Source of the DNA: Coccinella septempunctata | Lineage: Eukaryota > Arthropoda > Insecta > Coleoptera > Coccinellidae | Reading direction: 5' to 3' | NCBI RefSeq assembly: GCF_907165205.1 | Contig: NC_058190.1 | Coordinates: 47,852,116 to 47,916,115 of the forward strand | DNA: 64,000 nt | Shown here: piece after piece, positions 12,719-23,399 of the stretch | Numbering within the stretch: the first letter of the stretch is position 1 | Layout of the letters: each line of letters begins with the position of its first letter | Translations under genes and position numbers: made by a program | The notes under the pieces: model-generated | Database searches by the model: none | Told to the model about the DNA's origin: nothing | What the model saw: only the letters and a program-made list of their open reading frames with translations

Positions 12719-15700
12719 GACAACACGGAGGAGGGTGGACCCAGAAGCCTGGGTAGGCCTCTGGCCGGTCAGCACCAAACCGGGGGCCACGCCGTGCTCA
12801 CTCAGCACGGCAGCAGCAGCGCTTCCTCGAGCTCGCCCTCACCGCCCTCCTCCTCACCGTCGCCCACCCACGCCCACACTGCCTCTTACATATACAGGGC
12901 TTAGACCGAGCGTCCCACGGAGCGGAAATGAAATCATGACGCTTCCTCGTAGACTTGAAACATAGTAGTGCTCATGACACCTCTACGACATTAGAGCCGA
13001 GTCAAGGTTACGTAGCTCACTCCAATCGATTCACTCGCATCACCTCCGGAGACTCCATTTGGAGACGGTTTTTCTCTAATCCGTACAAAGACGCATGAAT
13101 CTGGATCTCCCTCAAGATAACCATGAACATAGGGAGAAGCTTCTGCTGCATCTTCTCAAAATGAGTCATTAATGCCCGTTTGTATCGACTTATTTGAGGC
13201 AGACATAACTTTAAGGCATACTTATTTCAGAAATTGCTATGGTAATAGCTATAGAAATCAGAGAAATAAGTAAGCTTCAACGTTCTACATCTGAGTCAAT
13301 CAGCAATCCTCTATAGAAGTCTTTTTACCGAATATCTGTTTTATTCAGTTGAAATCAATGATGTAAAAACCGAACCAAATTAGGAAAGCCAAAACCCTGC
13401 AATTGATCATCAATTTTTGGGCGTCGATCGACCAATATTTGGTGCAACAATGGATTTATTGCTGTTCAAACTTCAATTATCGGTCGAAATAGACTAGATT
13501 TGGATGTGTCAATATTCAAGCTTGGTTGAATAGCTGTTGATATTGAATTACTAGAAATTCACAAAATTCGAACGATCTCGCCAGGAAACTTTAGGTATTT
13601 CTGGACTCAAGTAGTACTTACATATCCAAAGATAGTTTAGGAGCACAGATTAGTTCAATGAAGTCCGCACAATTAAGCGAAAAATTCAATGAACAACACT
13701 TTGATCTCGTGAAATCTAGTCAGTTTTACGTGTTATCCACAAAACGAATGGTAAATTTTCGAGTATTCATTGGAGTGAGTTGAACATTCAAGACCCAACA
13801 CGAGGATTTGTAGTGTATAGCTTAGGCAGTGTCTTAGATTCATAGACATAATTCAAATATTTTCATGATTAATAAAGTGCTTCTTATGGATGTGTTAGGT
13901 AAGATAAAATCCGTGAATATAGAATTGTTATCATTTTAGCAACCTTGTGATTAGATGTAAATTTTAATATATAGAATTGTTCCATCTTCATACATTTTAG
14001 CTTAAACTTAAGTTGAGTATATCTGATCTGATCATAAGATAGTTATTTTCACAGATCACCACAAATTTTCTCAAAAAAAATCACTTGAACAACAAGGCAA
14101 TAATGTGCCAAATCAGTAGCCTCTACTTATTGTAATTCATACCAAATAGGCTTTGAGAAAAAATGGTACTGAAGCTGCAACATTCCTGATGTCAATGTTT
14201 TTAAGCAGGTCTCATACATTCGCACAAAAATATTTTGAGGAAATTTGTGACCTTTTTTTCGTGATGTATGTATAACTGCTACACTAATAGTAGCACTAAG
14301 CGTAACTATCTACATATACCATATTATATTAATTTAATTTTTCATTGATGAATGTTTTTAATGGAGAAACATTATAAATGGTAAGAGGCTTCTTTAATTA
14401 TAGATTGTAGATCTGCATATGAGACTGAACTTAATATACTCTGTGTCCAATTTGAGTCCAGTTAAGCCTGTGTATTTTTGTCTTATTTATTTCATTCGTT
14501 TATATTTTGGTAAAAAGTAATAATTTCTGTTTGATACAAACAAACCTGTTCTTATCAATTCTGACTGCTATTGATTTGTGGATTCCAGTCGTAAATTTGT
14601 GTAACAAATCAATATGTCAATTATACCTAAGGTGCTTATCTGTATGTCTAACACGATCATCTACATAAATGTTTTTAACTCTCTTTTTCTTTTGATTTGC
14701 ATCATCCTTTCAATGTTGCTCAAATTCTGCTGGCATTAAGTTATTTGTATATTGATTTTTTTAGTATGTAGAACTCGCTAAAATATATAGTTCAATAATA
14801 ATTGGTTGAACACTAATGATATATAAAACATATACAAAGTATGAGTAAAAATCTTTTTTTTTTTCAAAAGTTTGATTTCAATGGAAACATGAACAAATTC
14901 TCATATCCTTTCAATGATTGTGAAAATTTTCACAATTTGTGTAAGTGTTCCTCTTCAAAAACTCACATAATTCATTATTTTCAATAAAATCATTCGTTTT
15001 CGCTGAAGTTTCCACTTGAAATTTTCCTTGTTTCATTGGCATTCTCGTACTAAAAGCATTTGAGGTTTTCGAAAAACAATAACTATAAACAATTATTACT
15101 GTAATATTTTCAACAATGTGTATAAACTTGTAGATAGATTTTTAATAACAAAAACCTATAAAATATGAAATAGTAATAGTTACTAGTCATGTTGAAGCAT
15201 TTATAATGACATTTGGCACTCGGAAGTTTTATGGATTATGAATATTAGCTGTTTTTTTTTCAGATTTTATATGATGAAAGATACCTTACAATTTCTCATG
15301 TCGTATTATATTGTGGAGCGAATGTAAGGCTACTAAAAGGAGGCATGTGTCTTCAATATTTTTCGGTATGTACTATATATATAAATGCATATTGAAGACT
15401 ATGAAGTTGATTGATAGGATTCTCTTTATAAACTTCAAATAGTCTTTCAGTATTTAACTGAAAATTGTAAAATGTGATTTTTCGATTTTATCAATTTGCT
15501 TCACTTAACACTTCCTTATCTATCTTTTTGGTAGAGACACATTTGCAATAACTCATGCAAGCAGACACTGTTTTGCCAAATTTTGGAATATCACAAATAT
15601 AAAGGATAGTTTTTAAAGGTAGATTTAGAAATATTCGCAAATTGTATGTCTGCAGTTTTATACAGATTCCAGTTCCATGGTGGTACTTACAAACAAATAA

Positions 15701-16770
15701 GTTTAATCTGCATTTCAATTTTTCATTCAATCATCTTCATATATTTTCTATGAGAATTTCTTTCCAACTTTTATTTTCCAGAACACTCAACCTATCCTTT
15801 TTTCTTATTTGAAGGTTGAGTTTTTTATTTTATATTCAATATATTTTTCATTCTAATTCGTCACGAATTTCAATGATTGCCAGAGCTTATAACTTCCTCA
15901 TATACTTCCAGAGCAGAAAGTTTATGATGTTTTGGAACTAAATTTGCAGAAATACTTGCATTTTCTTAGTCTTCCATGATAATATTTATTTCATCATGAA
16001 AATATTTACTCTCGTAGTAGAAGTAACCGATAGATGAGCGTAACAAATTACGAAAATGTTTGTTCTTACCACCCCATGTTCTCTGGATGTTCGCCTAATG
16101 AAGCCTTTAGCTTGTCTTATATTTACAACATCGTTGCATCAGTATGATGAATAATAGTACATAGTGTATATTCTAACATTCCTTAATCGAATATAAAGAC
16201 GTTAAAATGCATAAAACATATAAATTTAAGAAGTGATTTGTAATAAAAAGAGAGTTTTTATAGACATGATTTGAACGTAATGACAAAACTCTTTCGAGAT
16301 CACAATTTTGTCTCAAAATAAATTCTTGACTATTGACAGGATCGTTGAGAGGTGTTCTCAAGATTTACAGATATTGAAAGGGAATTATTTCTTATTATTC
16401 CCTACAACTTTGAATTCCATAGTATCCATTTGTGAAGGCACTTATGTTTTATAATTATAGACATAATTTTTTATACTAAATTGTTCAAGAATTTTCGTTC
16501 ATTTTTAATAAACCTTGTATATAATAAGCCTTTATGGATAGAATATTTATGAAATAGTAACAATAGCCAACTGTTTGTCCAGAAAAGTTCAGATTCACTC
16601 TCGAGTGATACTTTGAGAATGGTATATTTTAAGATAATATCACTGTATATCTGATTGTTATTTTGATACTCTATATTCTGGGCAAAATGTAAAAATATGC
16701 ATTTATTAATTTTAGATTCATAATGTATTCTTTGAATAGAAATAAAATATAGAAATTTCTAATTCGAGTT
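12719..16770 (+). other. Probable long 3' UTR of Sema1a, then AT-rich sequence
   Basis: A GC-rich stretch (about 12720-12960) follows directly after the stop codon, then strongly AT-rich sequence with no ORF of note. AATAAA hexamers occur, for example at 13871-13876 and near 16741, and either could end the transcript. Calling this a UTR is inference from position, orientation and lack of genes. Confidence 0.45.
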
Positions 16771-17732
16771 GTTTGTAAATTGTAACATTAATCAGTTTAA
16801 TCCGGCCAAAGCTTCGATGGAGCTTAAATATACATATACTAAGTTTTTCCTAAAAGCATCGAGTGGGGAGGGTAAAAGGGGAAAATCAGCTGATTTAGAG
16901 GGTTGGAAAATTGTTAACTGTGAGCGAACTGTTGCATAAGAGGGCAGCGAAAAATGCCAAACGAAAGAAGAATAAAGAGAAGATATTATATAATGAAGAA
17001 ATTGATGTTGATTTCCTGTGAAAAGGAATCGGAGATATGGTGAATTTATCCTTGAATTTCGAATGCTCCTGAACAAAGATTAATCTTTTTGGTCTAAACG
17101 TCATTCGGTTTGTGACGCTTGTGGTCAGTTTATGTTCGCGAAAGGCGATGAGTTTGGAAAAATCGTAATTTGAAAAGTGAAAACAAAGGCAACGAAAGTT
17201 TTAAAATTAGCGGCCTATTTGAAACGATTGGAATGCTTCAATTCACTTGGAACTTCTATATAAAAAGAACCTACAAACCAATGCTCATTCTTTGTTCTTA
17301 ATACAAACATTCATGTTCGAATAGGAAAACCAAGAAACAATAGCAATCTGACAACGCCGATGATAATCTTATCGACACATTTGGATTATCTTGATTAATT
17401 TCCTATCTGTGCTGAAGTTTTTGAGGTGAAATTCGGAGTCAGAAAATCTAAGTAAAAAAAATTTGGATTCTTTTTCTGACTACTTCGAAATTCCTTTTTC
17501 GAAAGCTGTTCTGGAACATGGCCCTGTTCGATACTCTTTCTGTGGAAGCTGTCTGGGAACATCCGTTTCTGTAATTTTTTTTCTGATACCGAAATATTTT
17601 CGTCTATGTAACTAACCAAAAAATTTGTTTATGTCTGTTTTGCGTCTAATAAATAAAAAATAAGAGTTTTTATCAACCAATTCTACTATATTATCATCAG
17701 TGTATAATTGGAAGTCGATTTACTGTGATAAA
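16771..17732. other. Intergenic/promoter region before IntS14
   Basis: No supported coding sequence. The short minus-strand frames at 16.8-17.6 kb resemble nothing known. The stretch just upstream of the IntS14 start is likely to hold its promoter, but no defined motif was seen. Confidence 0.4.
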
Positions 17733-20700
17733 ATGCCTACTGTAATTCTATTAGATGTTTCTCTATCAATGACTAAACCTATAGAGACTAGTGATAAATT
17801 AGAAAGTACTCCGAAACAACTGGCGACACTTGGAATAAATACCTTTTTGGAACACATGAGTGCAAATACAAAATTGGAATTTGTTTCTTTGGTAAGAAAT
17901 AATAATTTACTTATACTTACTAAGTTCATAAAAATTTCAGACGCCAATTTAACCTCAATTTTCTGTTGCTAGTTCTCGGTCATTGAACTAAAGTTCAATG
18001 TTCTCGGCGGATTCTTTTTCTTACTCACCATTGGCCTAGTGTCAGTACATATTTAGCCAGTTATCACTTCATAAGAAATTTCATTATCAAATTTCAGAGT
18101 TCTCAGAACGGCGTTAATACGGACCCAAATATAAATCAAGATATGTTGAATATTACGAGCCAAGCATAAACACAAAAAGGATTATTTTTTGAAAAAAATG
18201 TTATAATTTGAAACATTCGTTAAGAAAAAGAAAATTAACATATAACCTATATTCATTTCTACTATGGTTGATTGTCAATGTCACTTCAACCAACGTGCTT
18301 TTTGCGGTATTCTGTCTGGTGAATTCAAATTTTGTAGTTCTTCGGTATGTTATGAATATTTGAAAACGATTGCTCAAATAATTTTTATGTGAACTTAGAA
18401 TACTGATAATTTTCAGCAGTTTTTTTATATTATGATAAAACGTTTATAATCATGGGTGAAGCCAGACGATCACAAAAATCTTGTACAACCGTAGCTGTAA
18501 GGTATCGTTTTGTATGGAAACCTAGTGGTGATGGGGAAAAGGATCTTCAATTTTTACCTCACAAAGTGCGTAAGCTGAAACATGTCCCACCTGTTCAAGA
18601 TGAGCCTGTCGAGTTAAAACCAGAGGATGTAGTGTATTTGGACGATGTAGAATATTTAAGAAGTCTCGACCCTAAAGAATGGAAGCACCAAGATCATTAC
18701 AAAGTTTTAGGAATTCCCACTTTGAGAATAAAAGCCACTGATGAAATAATTAAAGCAGCATATCGTAAGAAAGTACTTCAGCACCATCCAGATAAACGAA
18801 AAGCTAAGGGTGAAGAAATCAAGGACGATGATGACTATTTTACATGTATAACCATGGCTTATGAAACACTAGGAAATCCTCTAAAGAGAAGGGCTTATGA
18901 TTCAGTGGATCCTGAGTTTGATAATAATATACCAAGTGCTAGTGAAATAAAGTCGGATTTCTTCAAGGTATGCTCATATTATTTTGATTTGAATTCAAGA
19001 TGGTCTGAAAAGCAGAAGGTGCCAAAATTAGGCGGACCTGATTCAACCAGAGAAGAAGTGGAGAAATTTTACAACTATTGGTATGATTTTAAATCTTGGA
19101 GAGAGTATTCTTATGAAGATGAGGAAGATAAAGAGAAATGTACAGATCGTGATGAGCGAAGATATGTAGATAAATTGAATAAAGCTGAACGTTTGAGGAA
19201 AAAGAAAGAAGAAATGGCCAGAATAAGAACCTTAGTGGATTTAGCATATAATAATGATCCTAGGATAGCAAAGTTTAAACAAGATGATAAAGATAGAAAA
19301 CTAGCTGCTAAACGAGCAAAACAAACAGCTGCTCAGATTAAAAAAGAAGAGGCAGAAAGGGCTTTGAGGGAAGCCCAGTTAGCCATTGAAAAAGCCGAAG
19401 CAGCAGAAAGAGCAAGGATTGAAGCAAAACGACAAGAAAGAGAGGCCCAGAAAAAATTATTAAAGAAAGAAAGAAAAGCCTTAAGAGATATATGTAAATC
19501 CAACAATTATTATGCTGATAATCCAGAACAAAATTTAGCGCACATGACAGCATTAGAATCAATTTGTGAAAATATGAACATAAATGAACTAGAACAATTG
19601 AATAAAGAAATAAAAAGCAAAGGTAAAACGGCTTTCTTGAAAGCCGTTACTAAAATTAACAGTTTAATTGAAAACGAAAGAAAAGCTATGCTTGAAGCAA
19701 GTAGACCAAAATCTGCAGAAAATAAAAATTTGAATGTAACCCAAGTGATGCCGGAGTGGAATGAAGAAAATATGCAGCTTTTAGTGAAAGCAGTAACTAT
19801 GTTTCCGCCAGGAACCAATCAAAGATGGGAAGTTGTTGCCAATTTTATGAATCAACATGGAAAAATAAAAAAAAATGCCAGCAAATTCAATGCTAAAATG
19901 GTTTTATCCAAGGCTAAAGAACTTCAAAATGCAGATTTCTCAAAAAATAATCTCAAAGAAGAAGCAAACAAACAAGCTTTCGATAACTTCAAGAAGAATA
20001 AGAAGTCTGTTTTGAATGTAAATGAGAATGGGATATCTAAAAAATTGGAGGAGATGAAAATTGTTGACAAGAAGCCGAAAACTGATGACAAGAAGCTGAA
20101 ATCTGATGAACAGAAGAATAACAAAGTAGAATCAGCGGCATGGACAACTGAGGAGCAGCTCCTTTTAGAACAAGCATTGAAAACGTACCCTGCATCTACA
20201 TCAGAGCGTTGGGATAGAGTTGCTGAGTGTATACCTAACCGAACTAAAAAAGAGTGTATGAAGCGGTATAAGGAACTAGTAGAAACTGTTAAGGCTAAAA
20301 AAGCTGCTCAGGCAGCTGTTAATTCTGTGAAATGATTGATGTGAATATGTAATATTTATTTACTTCTACCTAGAATTGTTCAATAAACAATAACGACCAT
20401 CAGCGTTGCTTTTTTTTGTCTCCCCAGTTAATTAATTTTCGACATCAAATAAGGTTTTTGAGATACAGCACCATCAAAAACTTTTGACACATTCTGGATA
20501 TATGATAATGCTTTGTTCTTAGGAATGAGAGCAAAAAACCAATATTACTCATGGAGGTACCTCGATGAACATTGATACAAAGCTGCAAGGGAAGTCCAAA
20601 ATTTACTCAGAATCACTGTTAATCTCGAAAATATTAATTTTTCTAATACAACTCCCTATATTTCAATAGACCATAAGATGAAATGAAATAATCCCTATAT

Positions 20701-23234
20701 GACTGTTCATACCCTAACGATTTTTGAGTTAGAAGGTATTCTTCGAATTTCTGTTCAGGAAAGAATCTTATTCGGTTTCGTAGATACGTCTAACGTATAT
20801 TTTGCGTGAAACACCCTGTACCTACCTGTCTTGTTTCAGAATATTTGAAAACTACGTTAATCAGTCCTTAATGAAAGACAAGATTTTGATCAAAACTACT
20901 AGTTCATATCCTGCTATAAGTTTTTTTATAAAAATTAATATTTAAACATTATTCCACAGATGTGTTTTTCGTCTTTGTATGAAGAAAAATGCCCTTTTAC
21001 TAGAGATTATAATTCAATAAAGGCAACGTTGCAAAATATAGATGACTATGATAAAACTTGTATTGAAACAGCTTTACATGGTGTTAATCAGATGATACTA
21101 GGAGAATGGGGAAATAATATGGCATGTCAAGTAAGTAAACTAATCTCTTCAGCCGATAAAAATTAATTTATTGGGAGTCGAACAAACTGTATAGCAAAGC
21201 TAAACCACATTATGGCGTTTCTATTTTCTTCAACACCACCTCTGGGTGTGTAGAAATTAATATTCACAACGAAATTAGTCGCTACAGAAACACCAATATG
21301 CAATGACAACGCAGCCTTTCATCTCGTTAAATTTTAGATAGTATTAGTAACAGATGGTAGTGTTGGTGTTGGACCTCTTTCCCTTAAAGGGTCTTTAGCA
21401 AATCTCCATCAAAGGACTGCAAGCAATAACTTTCCAGTGCCATTCAGTTTTCCCGCAAAACTTCATATTGTCTGCATTACGCCACCAACCGACCCCTGCT
21501 ATCAGAAATGTAAGTTTTCTCTATATCAAGTATGCAGCACAAAAACCGATCTTTCACTTATATTACCATATGAGTGAAATAATGGGTGAGTCTATGGAGG
21601 GTACCCTCCATAGGTGAGTCAAATATGAGAAGTGCTTTAAAGTTTTTTCTTTCATCAATATATCTATCTAATATTCATCTCACATTTGCTCTGAAAAAAG
21701 CTAGAGCATGATACATAATGCCTTAATGCCGAAATCGTTTATAATAGACAACATAATTTTTTTCTTCTAGCAAAACCACTTTATCAGAAATTGATCGATT
21801 TGAGTGGCTACGATGGATCTATCTCGGTTCCCGATCAATTGAGCGAAGCAGGCGTTACAACGCTCTTCCAAAAATTGGCTGAGAACATTTACACATCTTT
21901 CAATGGAACTTTAAAATGTGGAAATCTGAAGTCTAAGATTATGCTTTATCCAGCACCTGTTGTGAGTACTTGAAACATCTATTTGTATATTTTTGCTCCC
22001 TATAAGGACAGAACCTATCTATAACAATCATATGCCGTTCTCAACGTGTTTTTTCTTTTAGCATCACACCAAAGTTACAGACTTCGATTGTCAGACGTAT
22101 AATGTATCAGACACAATCGAAGTCCTCGGTTTCATTCCCGTCACTGACATTGGTTCTCCAATGGCAGTAAGTCGACATCTCATCCTTCATGCCATCAACA
22201 ATGCGAAAGAGCCTGCAGCCGCGGATGCAGAAATAGATTTAACAAATGATGAAGATATGGTAGATGAGGGAAAAACGCCTTCATTCTGCGTTTTATTGCA
22301 TGGAGCTTTAAAAGTTGAAAATATGGCGGCACTGGTTTCTTTAGGTGTGATTGCGAAGAACTCTTTGCTGAATGTATGTTTTACGAATTCAAATTTCAGC
22401 GGATAATTGGTTTGGTTTCATATACTCATGGGCGGATACCAAGAAGAAGTCCAATCTTATGTTAACTCTATTGGTACCCGGACCAGATTCGGTTCCTTGG
22501 TTGGGCAATCTCAATAATTTAGGATGTGCTGAGCAATTTGAGCAATGCGGTTCTTTCCCTATAAGGCCGACAGAAAAGCGGAGCTATTCACAGAATGGCG
22601 TGGTTTGGATAAGACCGTCTGGTCTGCAATCTGATATCCAGAAAATTCTCAGGCACGCCAGAAAGTTACCTGAGAAAACCCAGCAATTCTACAAGGTTTG
22701 TACCCGTCCAGAGTCATCAGGAGTGGTCTTTTTCTGCTAGTAATGAAATATTTCGAGTTTTAAAATATGAATGATCACCTTTGTCCTACAGTACTTAAAT
22801 GATTGGCGCTTTTTCATTGGTTTCTATAATGGATTGCGGAACTATAGCCTTTCTATCAAGCGCCAGCAGCTACGAAGCTTGTGGGCCCTTGCTATAACCG
22901 CCCTTAGATCTTTGTTGTTTCTAAGTACTGGCAATCGGAATTTAAGTCTTTGGATAACTTTTCTGATGAATTTTCTTTTCTGCTATCACTGATTTTATGA
23001 TTTTCTCCCAAGGAATTGAACAGATTAAGAAAAGCAGCGATATCTCTGGGATTTTTGGAGCTTCTTCTTGCTTTAGCTACCATATTTGAACAAGAATGTC
23101 TATCACTACCTGGTAATGTACACCCAGATTGTGCTGTTCAACTACATCATGCAGCTAATCTTCTCAAGAAAACTCAAAGTCAGGATGCTAAGTTTGTGAT
23201 CACTCCTTATGTAGCCAATTACAACAATTTGTGA
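17733..23234 (+). CDS. IntS14: Integrator complex subunit 14 (VWA9)
   Basis: Seven exons: 17733-17891, 20960-21130, 21338-21509, 21771-21961, 22062-22344, 22400-22695 and 23013-23234. They join in one frame to 497 residues (human about 518). The N-terminal von Willebrand A domain carries the MIDAS start DVSLS (residues 8-12), then FTRDYNS, DDYDKTC and LVTDGSVG. The C-terminal half contains KKKSNLML, PGPDSVPWLG, KRSYSQN and RPSGLQSDIQKILRHARKLPEKTQ, all typical of INTS14. In the Integrator complex it pairs with INTS13 in the snRNA 3'-end processing and transcription-attenuation machinery of the nucleus. The intron 22345-22399 is only 55 nt. Intron 1 (3.07 kb) contains the whole Dnajc2 gene on the same strand. 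A LINE follows the 3' end in antisense orientation. Confidence 0.93.
17972..18007. repeat. 8-bp direct repeats around a 20-bp near-palindrome (putative excision footprint)
   Basis: GTTCTCGG at 17972-17979 is repeated exactly at 18000-18007. The 20 nt between them contain the inverted repeat ATTGAACT-AA-AGTTCAAT. An 8-bp duplication around a short palindrome is what P- or hAT-type excision can leave. It lies in IntS14 intron 1, upstream of Dnajc2. Confidence 0.55.
18452..20335 (+). CDS. Dnajc2: DnaJ homolog subfamily C member 2 (zuotin/MPP11)
   Basis: One uninterrupted 627-residue frame (human about 621), so the coding region has no introns. It has a J domain at residues 81-150 with HPD at 112-114, a long charged helical ribosome-binding (zuotin-homology) region at about 200-350, and two C-terminal SANT/Myb-like domains at about 434-490 and 562-612. 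As the Hsp40 partner of the ribosome-associated complex it stimulates Hsp70 on nascent chains, and the SANT domains give it a second, chromatin-related role in animals. The start MGEARR is the first in-frame Met and gives the full family length. A polyadenylation hexamer AATAAA at 20382-20387 lies 47 nt after the stop. The gene lies entirely within intron 1 of IntS14, same strand. The absence of introns suggests origin by retroposition, or ancient intron loss. The reading frame shows no decay. Confidence 0.97.
   Translation: MGEARRSQKSCTTVAVRYRFVWKPSGDGEKDLQFLPHKVRKLKHVPPVQDEPVELKPEDVVYLDDVEYLRSLDPKEWKHQDHYKVLGIPTLRIKATDEIIKAAYRKKVLQHHPDKRKAKGEEIKDDDDYFTCITMAYETLGNPLKRRAYDSVDPEFDNNIPSASEIKSDFFKVCSYYFDLNSRWSEKQKVPKLGGPDSTREEVEKFYNYWYDFKSWREYSYEDEEDKEKCTDRDERRYVDKLNKAERLRKKKEEMARIRTLVDLAYNNDPRIAKFKQDDKDRKLAAKRAKQTAAQIKKEEAERALREAQLAIEKAEAAERARIEAKRQEREAQKKLLKKERKALRDICKSNNYYADNPEQNLAHMTALESICENMNINELEQLNKEIKSKGKTAFLKAVTKINSLIENERKAMLEASRPKSAENKNLNVTQVMPEWNEENMQLLVKAVTMFPPGTNQRWEVVANFMNQHGKIKKNASKFNAKMVLSKAKELQNADFSKNNLKEEANKQAFDNFKKNKKSVLNVNENGISKKLEEMKIVDKKPKTDDKKLKSDEQKNNKVESAAWTTEEQLLLEQALKTYPASTSERWDRVAECIPNRTKKECMKRYKELVETVKAKKAAQAAVNSVK
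20336..20959. other. Dnajc2 3' end and remainder of IntS14 intron 1
   Basis: Contains the Dnajc2 poly(A) signal and a solo CACCCTG terminus at 20812-20818 followed by TA. That terminus resembles the ends of the hairpin MITEs further downstream; no partner end was found. Confidence 0.5.
21585..21620. repeat. 8-bp direct repeats around a perfect 20-bp palindrome (putative excision footprint)
   Basis: GGTGAGTC at 21585-21592 recurs at 21613-21620. The 20 nt between them, 21593-21612, form a perfect palindrome (TATGGAGGGT and its complement). The 8+20+8 layout is identical to that at 17972-18007. It lies in the IntS14 intron between exons 3 and 4. Each half of the palindrome would be 10 nt left from one transposon terminal inverted repeat. 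Confidence 0.6.
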
Positions 23235-23399
23235 GATAATTATAGAAGTCAATTCCATTTCTCATTCATGTTCATCAATATTTTATAAGACACACATTAA
23301 ATAAGTATGTACAGAGACTAGTATTTGATCAGTATCTCAGTGTTGTGCACATTCAATTATTTTATCCAAGTGCTATTGTTTTTTACGAAGATTTATTTA

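Noticed and set aside
22771..22992. 73-residue frame inside the last IntS14 intron
   Set aside because: IntS14 exons at 22400-22695 and 23013-23234 join in frame with family similarity straight across, so this is intron.
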